A stretch of 64,000 nt of DNA from JAHEAO01 sp942492375 (GTDB lineage Bacteria > Pseudomonadota > Alphaproteobacteria > Rhodobacterales > Rhodobacteraceae): assembly GCA_942492375.1 (NCBI GenBank), contig CALOEL010000014.1, forward strand, positions 682,001 through 746,000, read 5' to 3'. The position numbers and the translations under genes are program-made. The notes beneath the pieces are model-generated. The model did no database searches and was not told the origin of the DNA. It was given only the letters and a program-made list of their open reading frames with translations. The first letter of the stretch is position 1; each line of letters begins with the position of its first letter. Shown in pieces: positions 1-8,289 of the stretch.

Positions 1-1
1 C

Positions 2-985
2 GTTTGCGGACCAGAGGCCGAAGCCTTCCTGAACCATCTGACGCTGCGGGATGTCGCCAAGCTGAAACCGGGGCGGGTGCACTATACCGCATGGTGCGAC
101 GATGACGGGCAGGTGCTTGATGACGGGACGCTGTTCCGCTTCGACTCAGAGAGCTTCCGCCTTTGCTGCCAGGAACGGCATCTGCCTTGGCTGCTTGACA
201 CTGCGTATGGCTATGATGTTTCGATCCGGGACGAGACCGAGGAGATTGCCGGGCTTGCCCTTCAGGGACCGACCGCTGCGGCGCTGTTGCGCGACGCTGG
301 CATCGACGTGTCGGCGCTGCGGCCCTTTGCCCTGATGGCTCTGCCAGGCAAAATCGGCGGTCATATCTCGCGTACGGGTTTCACCGGTGATCTCGGTTAC
401 GAACTGTTCGTGCTGAACGCCCGCGCCGGCGCACTTTGGGACCGGCTTTGGACGGCAGGGGAAAGCCGTGGACTTCGTGCCGTCGGAAACCACGCGCTGA
501 ACATCGCGCGGATCGAGGCGGGGTTCATCGTCGCTAATGCCGACTTCACGACCGGCGATGCCGCCTTGCGCGCCGACCGGCCCAGCCTGCCCGACGAGAT
601 CGGGCTTGGCTGGATGGTCGATATGGCGAAGAGACATTTCAACGGAAAGCGCGCAATCGCGCGGGCGCGGGCCGCCGGTGGACCGCGGCATGTGCTTGTC
701 GGTTTGGAAATCGAAGGCAACGAGCCTGCCCATCACGCCATCGTCTATCATTCCAAGCGACGCGAGGCCGGCATAGTCACGGCGGCCATCTGGTCCCCGA
801 CGGCCAAGCGCAATATCGCGCTTGCCTCTCTCGATGCCGGTTACGCCAAAGGCGACAACCTTTGGGTCGAGATCTACGCCCTGCGCGAGCTGCGATATCA
901 TAAGCTGATGAAACGAGCGCGAATTGTCGAGCGACCCTTCATAAAGCTGCCGCGCCGCACGGCCACGCCACCGAGGGATTTCTGA
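2..985 (+). CDS. GcvT/aminomethyltransferase family protein, 5' end cut by window edge
   Basis: The frame is open from the first bases, so the N-terminus lies outside the window; a GTG at 77 is probably internal. The protein has the folate-binding GcvT fold. It carries the GcvT-type motif SRTGFTGDLGYELFV near the middle and a C-terminal barrel-like segment (GLEIEGNEPAHHA). Family members move a one-carbon unit from a methylated amine, ether or thioether to tetrahydrofolate; examples are glycine cleavage T protein, DmdA and LigM. The usual gcvH/gcvP neighbours are absent, so glycine cleavage itself is unlikely. The substrate is unknown. Its stop codon overlaps the start of the next small gene (TGATG), which suggests translational coupling. 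Confidence 0.8.
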   Translation, partial: VCGPEAEAFLNHLTLRDVAKLKPGRVHYTAWCDDDGQVLDDGTLFRFDSESFRLCCQERHLPWLLDTAYGYDVSIRDETEEIAGLALQGPTAAALLRDAGIDVSALRPFALMALPGKIGGHISRTGFTGDLGYELFVLNARAGALWDRLWTAGESRGLRAVGNHALNIARIEAGFIVANADFTTGDAALRADRPSLPDEIGLGWMVDMAKRHFNGKRAIARARAAGGPRHVLVGLEIEGNEPAHHAIVYHSKRREAGIVTAAIWSPTAKRNIALASLDAGYAKGDNLWVEIYALRELRYHKLMKRARIVERPFIKLPRRTATPPRDF

Positions 986-1212
986 TGCACGGGATCAAGG
1001 TCAGGACCGGTACCGACGATGAGATGCAGATGGAATACCTGAAAACACCCGTCGGTGCGCCCGGCTCGGGCAATGCCCGCTATGCCGCCGCGATGTATTT
1101 CTACAAGCGAGGAATGCTGTCTGCGGAACTGCTGGAAGTCTATCGCAAGTGCTGCAAATTCGATCATGAAGACCCGCACGCGATGGCGCGATACGAGAAA
1201 CTCACGGATTGA
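985..1212 (+). CDS. small conserved-looking protein coupled to the GcvT-like gene
   Basis: This 75-aa protein starts inside the stop codon of the upstream aminomethyltransferase (TGATG overlap). It is followed five bases later by a strong terminator hairpin, so the pair forms the end of one transcript. The sequence is soluble and mixed in charge, with two cysteines side by side (RKCCKFDH) and no signal peptide or membrane segment. I do not recognise the family. The tight coupling suggests a partner or accessory subunit of the GcvT-like enzyme; that is inference. Confidence 0.65.
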   Translation: MHGIKVRTGTDDEMQMEYLKTPVGAPGSGNARYAAAMYFYKRGMLSAELLEVYRKCCKFDHEDPHAMARYEKLTD

Positions 1213-1216
1213 AACA

Positions 1217-1240
1217 AACAGGGGCCAAAAGGCCCCTGTT
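1217..1240. terminator. bidirectional terminator hairpin between convergent genes
   Basis: A perfect 10-bp stem, AACAGGGGCC with GGCCCCTGTT, encloses an AAAA loop. It lies between the plus-strand small gene ending at 1212 and the minus-strand aldehyde dehydrogenase ending at 1280. The symmetrical stem could serve both strands; the U tract is weak. Confidence 0.75.
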
Positions 1241-1279
1241 CGTGATGTTTCGCGCGCGAAACATGCCAAGTCGTTGAAA

Positions 1280-2710
1280 TCAAACGCCAGAGATGGCTTT
1301 GATTTCCAGAAAATCCTCGATTCCGAAATGCCCGCCCTCGCGGCCATTGCCGGACATCTTGTAGCCGCCGAACGGACTGCCATAGCCCGCGCTGACGCCG
1401 TTGACGTGAACCATGCCGGCGCGAAGCTGATCGGCGACACGCTTGGCGCGCGCGGCATCCTTTGTCTGCACGTAAGCTGCAAGGCCGTAGGGCGTGTCGT
1501 TGGCGATCTCTATCGCCTCGTCCTCGGTCTCGAACGGGATCATCGCCAGAACCGGACCAAAGACCTCCTCGCGCGCGATGCGCATGTCGTTCGACACATC
1601 GGTGAAGATGGTCGGCTTGACGAAATAGCCGCGGTTCATTCCGTCAGGCTTACCGGTGCCGCCGACGAGCAGTTTCGCGCCTTCGTCGATTCCGGCCTGG
1701 ATAAGTTCCTGCACCTTCTCGTACTGCATCTGGCTTACCAGCGGGCCGATATGGTTGCCGTTTTCGGCCGGGTTGCCGACCTTCTGGCCCTCGCCGACGC
1801 TTTTGGCGACGCCGACGGCTTTGTCCCAGATCGACTTCTCGACCAGCATCCGGGTCGGCGCGTTGCACGACTGGCCGGTATTCTGGAAGCAGTGCCGGAC
1901 ACCGCGCTTCACCGCATCCTCCACATCCGAATCCGCGAAAACGAGGTTCGGGGATTTGCCGCCCAGTTCCAGGGTCACGCGCTTGACGGTCGCCGCCGCG
2001 TCGCGCGCGACGGCAGTGCCACCGCGGGTCGAGCCGGTGAAGGACATCATGTCCACTTTCTCATGCGTCGAAAGTGCGGCGCCGACGACAGGGCCTTCGC
2101 CATTGACCAGATTGAAGACGCCCTTTGGCACGCCGGCCTCATCCAGCACCTCGGCATAAAGCATCGCGTCGAGTGGCGTTAGTTCCGACGGTTTCAGAAC
2201 CATCGTGCATCCTGCCGCAAGCGCCGGAAGAACCTTGAGCGCGATCTGGTTGATCGGCCAGTTCCAGGGCGTTATCAGGCCGCAGACGCCAATCGGCTCG
2301 CGGCGGATGACGACCTTGGCGTCGTGCCGGCTCTCGAACTCGAAGCTCTTCAGTGCCGCGAGAAAGCCCTGCAAATGGCCGATGCCGACCGGTGCCTGCG
2401 AGTTTCTTGAAAGCGACGCAGGCGCGCCCATTTCCGCCGTGATGATCGCGGCGAATTCATCAATCCGCTTTTCATACGCGGCAAGAATGCTTTCCAGCAG
2501 GGCGATGCGGTCGTCCTTGGACAGCCGGGAATAGGCGGGGAAAGCGCGGTTCGCCGCCGCTACGGCCTTGTTCACATCCGCTTTCGATCCCATCGAAATC
2601 GTGGCGATGTCTTCTTCGGTTGCCGGGTTCACCACGGCAAAGTCGTTCGGCGTGACAGGATCCACCCAGGAACCGTCGATGTAGAACTTGCGTTTGTCGA
2701 GGATTGTCAT
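1280..2710 (-). CDS. NAD(P)-dependent aldehyde dehydrogenase, probable aminobutyraldehyde dehydrogenase
   Basis: This 476-aa enzyme has the normal length for the aldehyde dehydrogenase superfamily and oxidises an aldehyde to the acid with NAD(P)+. Visible motifs are LELGGKSPN with the general-base Glu, the catalytic Cys in NTGQSCNAP, and EEVFGPV near the C-terminus. An upstream in-frame ATG at 2725 overlaps the aminotransferase stop as ATGA. The ATG at 2710 is preferred because AAAGGA lies 5-6 bases ahead of it. It follows an omega-aminotransferase and faces a putrescine importer, so it probably oxidises the 4-aminobutanal formed from putrescine; the substrate is inferred from context. Confidence 0.88.
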   Translation of the reverse strand: MTILDKRKFYIDGSWVDPVTPNDFAVVNPATEEDIATISMGSKADVNKAVAAANRAFPAYSRLSKDDRIALLESILAAYEKRIDEFAAIITAEMGAPASLSRNSQAPVGIGHLQGFLAALKSFEFESRHDAKVVIRREPIGVCGLITPWNWPINQIALKVLPALAAGCTMVLKPSELTPLDAMLYAEVLDEAGVPKGVFNLVNGEGPVVGAALSTHEKVDMMSFTGSTRGGTAVARDAAATVKRVTLELGGKSPNLVFADSDVEDAVKRGVRHCFQNTGQSCNAPTRMLVEKSIWDKAVGVAKSVGEGQKVGNPAENGNHIGPLVSQMQYEKVQELIQAGIDEGAKLLVGGTGKPDGMNRGYFVKPTIFTDVSNDMRIAREEVFGPVLAMIPFETEDEAIEIANDTPYGLAAYVQTKDAARAKRVADQLRAGMVHVNGVSAGYGSPFGGYKMSGNGREGGHFGIEDFLEIKAISGV

Positions 2711-2721
2711 CTGGTTTCCTT

Positions 2722-4119
2722 TCATGCCGCCTGTAGCAGGCCGTCGGCCTTGATCTCGGCATAGGTCTCGTCAAGCGACTTCAGCGCGCGGTCGATCATC
2801 AGATCTATGTCGTCCGGCTGGATGATCAACGGGGGGGCAAAGACCATCCGGTCGCCCACGTGACGCATCACAAGATTGTTGGCGAAACACCGTTCACGGC
2901 AACGGTAGCCGACAGTGCCTTCTTCGGAGGCGAACTTCGCCCGCGCTTCCTTGTTCGGGGTCAGCGCGATCGAGCCCATGAGCCCGACCAGCTTCGCCTC
3001 TCCGACCAGAGGATGCTCGACCACCTTCTCCAAAGCCTTCGCCATGTAGGGACTGGCGACGTCGCGGACGTGTTCGATCAGGCCCTCTTCTTCGACGATG
3101 CGCAGGTTTTCCAGTGCAACCGCCGAGGCGACGGGGTGGCCGCTATAGGTGTAACCGTGGTTGAAGTCACCCGCGCCGCCGACCGTCGCCGCGATCTCGT
3201 CATTCACGATCGATCCGCCGATGGGGATGTAGCCGGAGGACAGGCCCTTGGCGATGGTCATGATATCGGGGCGGATGCCCATCGTCTGACTGCCGAACCA
3301 GTTGCCGGTGCGGCCGAAGCCGGTGATGACCTCATCGGCGATCAGCAGGATGCCGTACTTGTCGCAGATGCGCTGGATCTCCGGCCAATAGGTCGAGGGC
3401 GGCACGATCACGCCGCCCGCGCCCTGGATCGGTTCGGCGATGAAGGCCGCGACGCGATCCACGCCCAGTTCCTCGATCTTGGCTTCCAACTGGCGGGCGC
3501 GTTCTAGGCCGAACTCCTCGGGCGTCTGGTCGCCGCCTTCGGAATACCAGTGTGGCTGGTCGATATGCACGATGTCGGGGATCGGCAGTCCGCCCTGTGC
3601 ATGCATCCCGCCCATCCCGCCAAGGCTTCCGCCGCCCATGGTCGAGCCGTGATAGGCATTCTTTCGGGAAATTATGACAGTCTTTTCCGGCTTGCCCTTC
3701 ACCTCCCAATAGCGTCGCACAAGGCGGATATTGGTGTCGTTCGCTTCCGATCCCGAACCCGCATAGAATACGTGGTTCAGATCACCGGGTGCAAGTTCCG
3801 CCAGCCGCTGCGCCAGCGCGATGGCAGGGACGTGGGTCGTCTGGAAGAAAGTGTTGTAGAACGCCAGTTCCTTCATCTGCCGCGCGGCGACTTCGGCCAG
3901 TTCCTCTCGGCCATAGCCGATGTTGACGCACCAGAGCCCTGCCATGCCGTCGAGGATTTCGTTACCCTCGGAATCCGTCAGGATGACGCCCCGCGCGCGA
4001 GTGATGACCCGAGCGCCCTTTTCCGCCAGTTCTGCATCCGCCGTGAAAGGATGCATGTGATGCGCCGCATCCAGCGCCTGAAGCTCCGCCGTCGGAAGAT
4101 GATTGGTGATCTGTTTCAT
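2722..4119 (-). CDS. spuC: class III omega-aminotransferase, putrescine/polyamine:pyruvate type
   Basis: This 465-aa PLP enzyme is a class III aminotransferase. Conserved parts include the PLP phosphate-binding GSGSEAND, the aspartate of IADEVITGFGRTG, and the Schiff-base lysine in MTIAKGLSSGY. The N-terminal pattern (HPFTADAELAEKGARVI) and length match SpuC-like putrescine-pyruvate and related beta-alanine/taurine-pyruvate aminotransferases. It would convert putrescine to 4-aminobutanal, with the adjacent aldehyde dehydrogenase completing the step to GABA. Its stop overlaps the neighbour's first possible ATG. A sigma-70-like promoter and a palindrome shared with the importer lie upstream. 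The substrate comes from context, so the symbol is tentative. Confidence 0.85.
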   Translation of the reverse strand: MKQITNHLPTAELQALDAAHHMHPFTADAELAEKGARVITRARGVILTDSEGNEILDGMAGLWCVNIGYGREELAEVAARQMKELAFYNTFFQTTHVPAIALAQRLAELAPGDLNHVFYAGSGSEANDTNIRLVRRYWEVKGKPEKTVIISRKNAYHGSTMGGGSLGGMGGMHAQGGLPIPDIVHIDQPHWYSEGGDQTPEEFGLERARQLEAKIEELGVDRVAAFIAEPIQGAGGVIVPPSTYWPEIQRICDKYGILLIADEVITGFGRTGNWFGSQTMGIRPDIMTIAKGLSSGYIPIGGSIVNDEIAATVGGAGDFNHGYTYSGHPVASAVALENLRIVEEEGLIEHVRDVASPYMAKALEKVVEHPLVGEAKLVGLMGSIALTPNKEARAKFASEEGTVGYRCRERCFANNLVMRHVGDRMVFAPPLIIQPDDIDLMIDRALKSLDETYAEIKADGLLQAA

Positions 4120-4208
4120 CGGGGTCGCTCCTGTTCAGTTCAGCGCGGTGGATATATGGCGGGGCTGCTATCAGCACGGGTCAGTCTGCACGGCCCATGA
4201 TCGGCCGC

Positions 4209-4236
4209 AGGATATTGTCTATTGGCCGACTGTCAA
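4209..4236 (-). promoter_or_regulatory. predicted sigma-70 promoter of the aminotransferase-dehydrogenase operon
   Basis: Read on the minus strand, TTGACA (4236-4231) is followed after 16 bases by TATCCT (4214-4209), about 90 bases ahead of the aminotransferase start. The palindrome at 4241-4252 sits only 4 bases upstream of this -35 box. Confidence 0.5.
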
Positions 4237-4240
4237 ACAG

Positions 4241-4252
4241 ATTTGATCAAAT
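4241..4252. promoter_or_regulatory. palindromic operator, copy 1 (ATTTGATCAAAT)
   Basis: This perfect 12-bp palindrome abuts the stop codon of the GntR gene and lies just upstream of the aminotransferase promoter. The identical core occurs in the gntR-potF intergenic region at 5011-5022. Two identical sites flanking one GntR gene point to that regulator as the binder. Confidence 0.6.
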
Positions 4253-4924
4253 TTAGCCGGTCTCGAGGCTTTGTCGCACGAGTTCAACGCCCTGTTCGAT
4301 ATCCTGTCGCATCGCGCGTACCAGCATTCCCGCATCGCTATCGGCCATAGCAGCCAGCGCCTGTTCATGCCGGTCGGGCAGGCTGGACGTGCCGAATCGT
4401 CCGCATACGATGCGGAGCGACGGGCCGAATCGCAGCCAGAGGGTATGCGCGATCGATAGCAGGATGGGGGCTTCGGCGATTTCGTAGAGCGCGAAGTGGA
4501 AATGATGGTTGCCGCGCATATAGCGGGGGACGTCGCCGGCCCTTATCGCCGAATTCACTTCATCGTCGATGCCGGTCAGTTCGCCGATCTGATCCGCCCC
4601 AAGATTGCGTGCCGCCAAGTCAACCAAACGAGGCTCTATCGTCAATCTGGCAAAGGCAAGTTCGTCCAGATGTGACGGCGTCATCTTCGGCACGCAGACC
4701 CTGCGGTTGCCCTGAAAGGTCAGTGCCCCCTCGGCCGTCAGCTTGCGGATCGCTTCGCGCACCGGCGTCATTCCGGATCCCAGCATCTCGGCTACCCCCT
4801 GGATCGTGACGGATTGACCGGGTGTGAGTTGACCGAACAGGATCATGTCGCGAAGCTTGCTGTACGCGACTTCGTGGGACGGCACCTTGCGTGGGCGGTC
4901 AGGGAGATGAAATCGATTGCTCAC
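4253..4924 (-). CDS. GntR family transcriptional regulator, FCD subfamily
   Basis: This 223-aa regulator has an N-terminal winged helix (about residues 15-80), with the typical VAYSKLRDMILFGQLTPGQ entry and the recognition-helix pattern GMTPVREAIRKL. An all-helical FCD ligand domain follows (about 90-215); its Asp/His metal-ligand type residues include RGNHHFHFALYEIA. It lies between the polyamine aminotransferase operon and the divergent potF gene, so it probably senses a polyamine or a breakdown product. The two identical palindromes at both ends of the gene are the likely targets. Confidence 0.88.
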   Translation of the reverse strand: MSNRFHLPDRPRKVPSHEVAYSKLRDMILFGQLTPGQSVTIQGVAEMLGSGMTPVREAIRKLTAEGALTFQGNRRVCVPKMTPSHLDELAFARLTIEPRLVDLAARNLGADQIGELTGIDDEVNSAIRAGDVPRYMRGNHHFHFALYEIAEAPILLSIAHTLWLRFGPSLRIVCGRFGTSSLPDRHEQALAAMADSDAGMLVRAMRQDIEQGVELVRQSLETG

Positions 4925-4977
4925 GATGACCGAGTTCCTGAAATCTTCGGTTGCCCGTCATGGGGCTGTTGGGGCCA

Positions 4978-5007
4978 AGTGTAAAATGAACAGTTGAAAT
5001 GAATCAA
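4978..5007 (-). promoter_or_regulatory. possible promoter of the GntR gene
   Basis: On the minus strand, TTGATT (5007-5002) is followed after 18 bases by TACACT (4983-4978). The downstream operator copy at 5010-5023 lies immediately upstream of this -35 box. The match is modest. Confidence 0.3.
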
Positions 5008-5022
5008 TTAATTTGATCAAAT
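4994..5022 (+). promoter_or_regulatory. possible potF promoter overlapping the operator
   Basis: TTGAAA (4994-4999) is followed after 17 bases by TCAAAT (5017-5022), about 67 bases ahead of the potF start. The proposed -10 lies within the palindrome, which would fit repression. The match to consensus is moderate. Confidence 0.35.
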
Positions 5023-5023
5023 T
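5010..5023. promoter_or_regulatory. palindromic operator, copy 2 (AATTTGATCAAATT)
   Basis: This 14-bp perfect palindrome lies in the AT-rich gap between the divergent gntR and potF genes. Its 12-bp core is identical to the palindrome at 4241-4252. Position and repetition make it the likely GntR binding site controlling import and autoregulation. Confidence 0.6.
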
Positions 5024-5088
5024 TCGACAATAGCACCAAATCCGGCTGCAAGGAGAGTGGCCGGGATCCATCACTCAGGAGGAAAACG

Positions 5089-6174
5089 ATGAGACTTTCG
5101 CAACTGACGCTGCTTGCCACCTTGGCCCTTGGCGCCACCGCCGCCACGGCCGAGGAGGTGCGCGTCTACAACTGGTCGGACTATATCGACGAGGACTTGC
5201 TGACCAAGTTCGAGGAAGAGACCGGCATCGACCTGATCTACGACGTGTTCGATTCCAACGAACTGCTGGAAACCAAGATGCTCGCCGGTGGCTCTGGCTA
5301 TGACGTCGTGGTGCCGACTGGCACCTTCCTGCAGCGCCAGATTTCTGCGGGCGCGTTCCAGAAGCTCGACCGCTCGAAGCTGCCCAATATCGAGAACATG
5401 TGGGACGCGATAGAGGAGCGCACCGCGCAGTACGACCCCGGCAACGAGTATTCCATAAACTACATGTGGGGCACGACCGGGCTGGGCGTGAACGTTAACA
5501 AGGTCAAGGAAGTGTTGGGCGAGGATGCACCCATCAATTCGCTTTCTCTGGTCTTCGACCCGGCCAATATGGAAAAGCTCGCAAGCTGCGGCGTGCATGT
5601 CCTCGACGCGCCGACCGAGATGATCCCGGCCGCGCTGAAATACATCGGTGAGAACCCCGATGCGCAGGATGCCGAGACGATCGAGAAGGCCGAGCCGGTG
5701 CTGACGGCCATCGCGCCCTACGTCCAGAAATTCCACAGCTCGGAATACATCAACGCGCTGGCCAATGGCGATATCTGCGTAGCGTTCGGCTGGTCCGGGG
5801 ACATCCTGCAGGCCCGCGACCGCGCCGCCGAGGCGGATAACGGAGTCGAAATCGTCTATAACCCGGTCAAGGAAGGCTCGCTGATGTGGTTCGACCAGAT
5901 GGCGATCCCGGTCGATGCGCCGAACCCCGAGGCGGCACATGTGTTCCTGAACTTTATCATGGACGCAGAGAATGCCGCCGCGGCGTCGAACTACGTCTAC
6001 TATGCCAACGGCAACCAGGCGTCGCAGGAACTGCTGAACGAGGACGTGATCGGCGACCCCGCGATCTATCCTGACGAGGAAACGCTGAACAATCTCTACA
6101 CGACGACGCCTTACGACGCAAAAACGCAGCGCACCGTCACTCGGCTGTGGACGAAAGTGAAGTCCGGCACATAA
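5089..6174 (+). CDS. potF: periplasmic spermidine/putrescine-binding protein (PotD/PotF family)
   Basis: This 361-aa extracytoplasmic solute-binding protein would deliver polyamines to the permease encoded downstream. A signal peptide spans about residues 1-21 (ALGATAATA, then EEVRVYNWSDYIDED). The VYNWSDYID start of the mature protein is characteristic of PotD/PotF proteins. Later parts such as AFGWSGDI and MWFDQMAIP match residues lining the polyamine pocket in this family. AGGAGG lies 8 bases before the ATG. It is the first gene of a plus-strand operon with ATPase, two permeases and an oxidase. A strong hairpin after it probably keeps its mRNA more abundant than the rest. Confidence 0.9.
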   Translation: MRLSQLTLLATLALGATAATAEEVRVYNWSDYIDEDLLTKFEEETGIDLIYDVFDSNELLETKMLAGGSGYDVVVPTGTFLQRQISAGAFQKLDRSKLPNIENMWDAIEERTAQYDPGNEYSINYMWGTTGLGVNVNKVKEVLGEDAPINSLSLVFDPANMEKLASCGVHVLDAPTEMIPAALKYIGENPDAQDAETIEKAEPVLTAIAPYVQKFHSSEYINALANGDICVAFGWSGDILQARDRAAEADNGVEIVYNPVKEGSLMWFDQMAIPVDAPNPEAAHVFLNFIMDAENAAAASNYVYYANGNQASQELLNEDVIGDPAIYPDEETLNNLYTTTPYDAKTQRTVTRLWTKVKSGT

Positions 6175-6190
6175 GATATGCCGGACCGAC

Positions 6191-6215
6191 CCCCCGCGCC
6201 GACCCGGCGCGGGGG
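6191..6215 (+). promoter_or_regulatory. intercistronic stabilising/attenuating hairpin
   Basis: An 11-bp GC stem, CCCCCGCGCCG with CGGCGCGGGGG, and an ACC loop lie between the binding-protein and ATPase genes. There is no U tract. Such hairpins commonly protect the upstream binding-protein message from 3' decay. Confidence 0.6.
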
Positions 6216-6236
6216 ACTTCCAGATACGAGGACAGT

Positions 6237-7376
6237 ATGGCGCAACCCGGCAAGGAAACCGTCTTTGCTCCCTGGAACGATCCTTCCAAGAAGCCTCTCA
6301 TTCAATTCAAGAACGTTACCAAGAGGTTTGGCGATTTCATTGCCATCGACGACCTGACGCTCGACATCTACGAGAAAGAGTTCTTCGCCCTGCTCGGTCC
6401 GTCAGGCTGCGGCAAGACGACATTGATGCGGATGCTGGCCGGGTTCGAGAACGCGACAAAGGGTACCATTCTGCTGGACGGACAGGATATTGCCCGTGTG
6501 CCGCCGAACAAGCGCGCGGTGAACATGATGTTCCAGAGCTACGCTCTGTTCCCGCATCTGAGCGTCGCCAATAACATCGCCTTCGGTTTGAAACGGTCCT
6601 CAATGCCGAAGGATGAGATCCCGGCGCGGGTCGACGCCATGTTGCGCCTGACGCGGCTGGAGAAGTTCGCCAACCGCAAGCCGCACCAGATTTCCGGCGG
6701 ACAGCGGCAGCGCGTGGCGCTGGCACGGTCGCTGGCCAAGGCGCCGAAGCTGCTGCTGCTGGACGAGCCGCTTGGCGCGCTGGACAAGAAGCTACGGCAA
6801 GATACCCAGTTCGAACTGATGGATATTCAGGAAAAGACCGGAACGACCTTCGTGATCGTGACCCACGACCAGGAAGAGGCGATGACGGTCGCCAGCCGTG
6901 TCGCGGTGATGGACCATGGCAAGATGGTCCAGGTGGATACGCCCGACCGGATCTACGAGACGCCGAACTCTGTCTATGTCGCGGATTTCATCGGTGACGT
7001 GAACATGATCGAAGGGCGGATCGGCGCTTCCGAGGCCGGCAAGTATTCCATCCACTGGGCCGAGGGCCAGCCCGCGATTGCCGCAGTCGGACCCGAGGGC
7101 ATCAAGACGGGAACCACCTGCCATTTCGCGATCCGGCCCGAGAAAGTGGCGATTGCGGCCGCGAAACCCGCGGACGCCGCCAACGCGATCGAGGGCAAGA
7201 TCCTTGACATCGCCTATCTCGGAAACGTCTCGACCTACCACGTCGAACTGGCCGACGGGCTGATCATGAAGGCGCAGGTCGCCAATAACCGGCGCATCTC
7301 CCGGCGTGACCTGACCTGGGACGACAGGGTCTGGGTGTCGTTCACCGAGACCGCCGGCATGGTCCTGGTCAAATGA
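6237..7376 (+). CDS. potG: polyamine ABC transporter ATP-binding protein
   Basis: This 379-aa ATPase energises polyamine import. The Walker A is GPSGCGKTT, the Q-loop is MFQSYALFPHLSV, the signature is ISGGQRQRVALARSL, the Walker B is LLLLDEPLGALD, and the H-loop is VTHDQEEAM. A C-terminal TOBE domain follows (about residues 280-375). The frame is open further upstream to 6147. The ATG at 6237 is taken because the extension would run back through the end of potF and the hairpin, and the family starts near this point. Operon: potF-G-H-I. Confidence 0.92.
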   Translation: MAQPGKETVFAPWNDPSKKPLIQFKNVTKRFGDFIAIDDLTLDIYEKEFFALLGPSGCGKTTLMRMLAGFENATKGTILLDGQDIARVPPNKRAVNMMFQSYALFPHLSVANNIAFGLKRSSMPKDEIPARVDAMLRLTRLEKFANRKPHQISGGQRQRVALARSLAKAPKLLLLDEPLGALDKKLRQDTQFELMDIQEKTGTTFVIVTHDQEEAMTVASRVAVMDHGKMVQVDTPDRIYETPNSVYVADFIGDVNMIEGRIGASEAGKYSIHWAEGQPAIAAVGPEGIKTGTTCHFAIRPEKVAIAAAKPADAANAIEGKILDIAYLGNVSTYHVELADGLIMKAQVANNRRISRRDLTWDDRVWVSFTETAGMVLVK

Positions 7377-7392
7377 GCGGGGAGCCGGCGCG

Positions 7393-8289
7393 ATGAACTA
7401 CCGCAGGCTCTTGCTGATCGCGACGCCCTATCTCTGGCTTCTGGGATTGTTCCTCGTCCCGTTCCTGATCGTGCTCAAGATCTCGCTTTCCGATCCCGCG
7501 GTCGCCATTCCGCCCTATACACCGACGCTGGATATCTGGACCGGATGGGAGGGCATCAAGACCTTCTTCGCCGAGCTGGATTTCGAGAATTTCATCTTCC
7601 TGACCGAGGATGATCTCTACTGGAAATCCTATCTCTCCAGCCTTCAGATCGCCGCGGTTTCCACCTTCCTGACGCTGCTTGTAGGCTACCCCATCGCCTA
7701 CGGGATGGCGCAATCCTCGGACAGCTGGCGACCGACGCTGATGATGCTGGTGATTTTGCCGTTCTGGACCAGCTTCCTGATCCGGGTCTATTCGTGGATG
7801 GGCATCCTGTCGAACGAGGGGTTCCTGAACCAGTTCCTGCAATGGATCGGTCTGACGAGCGAACCGCTAACGATCCTGAACACCAACTATGCCGTCTATA
7901 TCGGCATCATCTATACCTACCTGCCCTTCATGGTCCTGCCGATCTATTCGGCGTTGGAAAAGATGGACGGTTCGCTCATCGAGGCGGCCGAGGATCTGGG
8001 CTGTTCGCGGCTCAGTGCCTTCTGGCTGGTGACCTTTCCGCTGTCGCGACCGGGGATCATCGCGGGCTGTTTCCTCGTCTTCATCCCTGCGCTCGGCGAA
8101 TTCGTCATCCCCTCGCTTCTGGGCGGGTCGGGCACGCTGATGATCGGCAAGGTGCTGTGGGAGGAGTTCTTCAATAACCGCGACTGGCCAGTGGCCTCGG
8201 CGGTCGCTGTCGTGCTGCTGCTGATCCTGATCATTCCGATCATCCTGTTCCAGCGCAACGAACAGAAGCAACGGGAGGCAGACCAATGA
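7393..8289 (+). CDS. potH: polyamine ABC transporter permease, PotB/PotH type
   Basis: This 298-aa inner-membrane permease has about six hydrophobic helices. Its EAA-type loop (LIEAAEDLGCSRLSAFWLVTFP) contacts the ATPase. The N-terminal LLIATPYLWLLGLFLVPF helix is typical of PotB/PotH. It starts 17 bases after potG, and its stop overlaps the next permease start as ATGA, indicating coupled synthesis of the two halves. Confidence 0.92.
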   Translation: MNYRRLLLIATPYLWLLGLFLVPFLIVLKISLSDPAVAIPPYTPTLDIWTGWEGIKTFFAELDFENFIFLTEDDLYWKSYLSSLQIAAVSTFLTLLVGYPIAYGMAQSSDSWRPTLMMLVILPFWTSFLIRVYSWMGILSNEGFLNQFLQWIGLTSEPLTILNTNYAVYIGIIYTYLPFMVLPIYSALEKMDGSLIEAAEDLGCSRLSAFWLVTFPLSRPGIIAGCFLVFIPALGEFVIPSLLGGSGTLMIGKVLWEEFFNNRDWPVASAVAVVLLLILIIPIILFQRNEQKQREADQ

